From positions 4,521-10,992 of the forward strand of contig PANP01000025.1 of NCBI GenBank assembly GCA_002708395.1: 6,472 nt of DNA, in the 5' to 3' direction. The first letter of the stretch is position 1. Every line of letters starts with the position of its first letter. This document shows, piece after piece, positions 5,447 through 6,472 of the stretch. The notes beneath the pieces were generated by a model. The model was not told the DNA's origin. It worked only from the letters and a program-made list of their open reading frames with translations, and searched no databases. This DNA comes from Dehalococcoidia bacterium (GTDB lineage: Bacteria > Chloroflexota > Dehalococcoidia > UBA3495). Made by a program: the position numbers and the translations under genes.

Positions 5447-6472
5447 TTAGTTATCCGCCCCGGAAGTGGACAGGCTTGGCGTCGGTTTTGCTTCGGCTTC
5501 GTTGGATTCTAGCGGCTGCAACTGGGCTCCTAGATTGCGGACGCCTTTGTTGAAGAGCGCAGGTCCGATGGCAAAGGCCGCTACGGCCAGCCCGCCTATG
5601 GCGATCGCGATGGGTGTTGTTGTGATGCTTGCCAAAGCGCTGGCTTGCATCCCTCCCAAGGGCATGATGCTCCAGGTCATGCCGTAGAAACCCATCACCC
5701 GGCCTCGCATCCGGTCCGGCACCAGCATCTGAAGAGAGCTTTGGATCGAAATCATGTAGCCGGAGTTGCATGCGCCCATGAAGAACATTATCGCCATGCC
5801 GAGGTAGAGCGACCCGACATACTCGGCGGTCATTGCGAAGGCGGCTACCAGCAGTCCGAATATCACCGCTCCGCCGATGATGAATGGTCCCTTATTCACC
5901 ACTTTTCCGCGAGCCCCGAACCATAGGGTGGTGAGCAACGCTCCAACTCCGCCGATGCCCAGCAGCAACCCTTGCCCCCTCGCCCCTACGTCCAGTATGT
6001 CCACGGCGAACACAGGCATGAGCATGATGTAGGCCATGCCGAAGAAACTGTTGAAGAAGGTCATGCTAATCAGGAAGGAGAATATGGAGTTGCGCCTGAT
6101 GAAGCGAAGCCCTTCCAGCATGTCCTGGGCAGCGTTGCCCCGGGAACCGCGAGGGATCGGCGGGATGCGGAGGAAGAACATGACCACCGACATCACAAAG
6201 AACCCGGCCCCCGAGATAAAGAGAGCGGCTTCCGTGTTGATGAAGTCAATGATGAACCCGGCGACCGCCGGGGCGATAATCCGAGTGCTCTGCCAGATAA
6301 CGGAGTTCATCGCTACCGCGCTCATCATGACTTTGCGGTCGATCAAGTGGGGGTATATGGCCTGACGAGCGGGAGTGTCGAATGCCTCCACGGCGCCCGC
6401 CAGAAAAGCCACAGCCAAGATGTGCCACGGCTGCACGACACCCAATAGTGTGAGAATTGCCAGAAGGGTTAT
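5447..6472 (-). CDS. Major facilitator superfamily exporter, EntS-like MFS_3 type (N-terminus beyond window edge)
   Basis: This is an inner-membrane secondary transporter of the MFS_3/EntS-like group, whose characterised members export siderophores or drugs by proton exchange; the substrate here cannot be told. The frame is open to the right edge and 341 residues are visible. The TTG at 6445 is an internal Leu in the run ILTLLGVVQPWHIL, so the true start lies outside. Visible signatures are AFDTPARQAIYPHLI (30-44), NSVIWQSTRIIAPAVAGFI (56-74), the central cytoplasmic loop with EGLRFIRRN (120-128), and VPDRMRGRVMGFYGM (251-265), which is typical of the group. About eight or nine hydrophobic segments are visible, meaning the first two to three of twelve are missing. 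The tail after the last segment is polar (PLESNEAEAKPTPSLSTSG). It is 156 bases from the small gene and probably a separate transcription unit from the B12 cluster. Confidence 0.88.
   Translation of the reverse strand: MTLLAILTLLGVVQPWHILAVAFLAGAVEAFDTPARQAIYPHLIDRKVMMSAVAMNSVIWQSTRIIAPAVAGFIIDFINTEAALFISGAGFFVMSVVMFFLRIPPIPRGSRGNAAQDMLEGLRFIRRNSIFSFLISMTFFNSFFGMAYIMLMPVFAVDILDVGARGQGLLLGIGGVGALLTTLWFGARGKVVNKGPFIIGGAVIFGLLVAAFAMTAEYVGSLYLGMAIMFFMGACNSGYMISIQSSLQMLVPDRMRGRVMGFYGMTWSIMPLGGMQASALASITTTPIAIAIGGLAVAAFAIGPALFNKGVRNLGAQLQPLESNEAEAKPTPSLSTSGADN

Noticed and set aside
6443..6445. TTG as the start of the MFS gene
   Set aside because: The frame continues to the window edge with hydrophobic residues that complete a membrane segment, and the protein would lack its first helices.
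5972..6448. Plus-strand open frame of 158 codons opposite the MFS gene
   Set aside because: The product is a His/Glu/Asp-rich low-complexity string, the typical reverse complement of membrane-protein codons.
1..6472. CRISPR array, tRNA, rRNA, insertion sequence or attachment site
   Set aside because: No spaced direct repeats, tRNA cloverleaf, transposase frame or flanking inverted repeats were seen on reading; nearly all the window is accounted for by protein genes.

Overview
The window carries a run of minus-strand genes from a bacterium of moderately high GC content. The core is a cobalamin (vitamin B12) biosynthesis cluster of the anaerobic, early-cobalt-insertion type. In transcription order (right to left) it reads hemA - cbiC - cbiX - cbiD - cbiT - cbiL/cobI (cut by the left edge). 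CbiD and a CbiX-type cobaltochelatase are the hallmarks of the anaerobic route. The protein style, the C5-pathway hemA inside a cbi operon and the neighbouring EntS-like MFS exporter suggest Chloroflexota (Dehalococcoidia/SAR202-like). That assignment is an impression from remembered protein resemblance, with no ribosomal or other marker in the window to confirm it.

Layout. Positions 1-230 hold the start of precorrin-2 C20-methyltransferase. 235-849 is CbiT, 842-2026 CbiD, 2062-2967 CbiX and 2964-3614 CbiC. 3686-4969 is glutamyl-tRNA reductase (HemA), starting at TTG. 4970-5062 is a 93-base gap with a possible promoter and a 12-bp perfect palindrome. 5063-5290 is a small acidic conserved-looking protein of unknown function. 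5291-5446 is non-coding and holds a possible -10 box very close to that small gene. 5447-6472 is the C-terminal part of a major-facilitator exporter that runs off the right edge.

How the genes work together. HemA makes glutamate-1-semialdehyde, the first committed tetrapyrrole precursor. CbiX inserts cobalt into sirohydrochlorin. CbiL, CbiD and CbiT then methylate the ring at C20, C1 and C15 (CbiT also decarboxylates), and CbiC moves the C11 methyl group to C12. The cbi genes are tightly packed (ATGA overlap cbiC/cbiX, 8-base overlap cbiD/cbiT, 4-base gap cbiT/cbiL), which implies one translationally coupled transcript.

Most notable points: CbiC has Arg where the family has its catalytic His; CbiX carries a CxC-x12-CxxC cysteine-rich insert just after its first metal-binding His; and cbiE is missing from its usual place between cbiD and cbiT. 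No wholly new system is evident; the region is mainly a recognisable B12 operon with unusual enzyme details.
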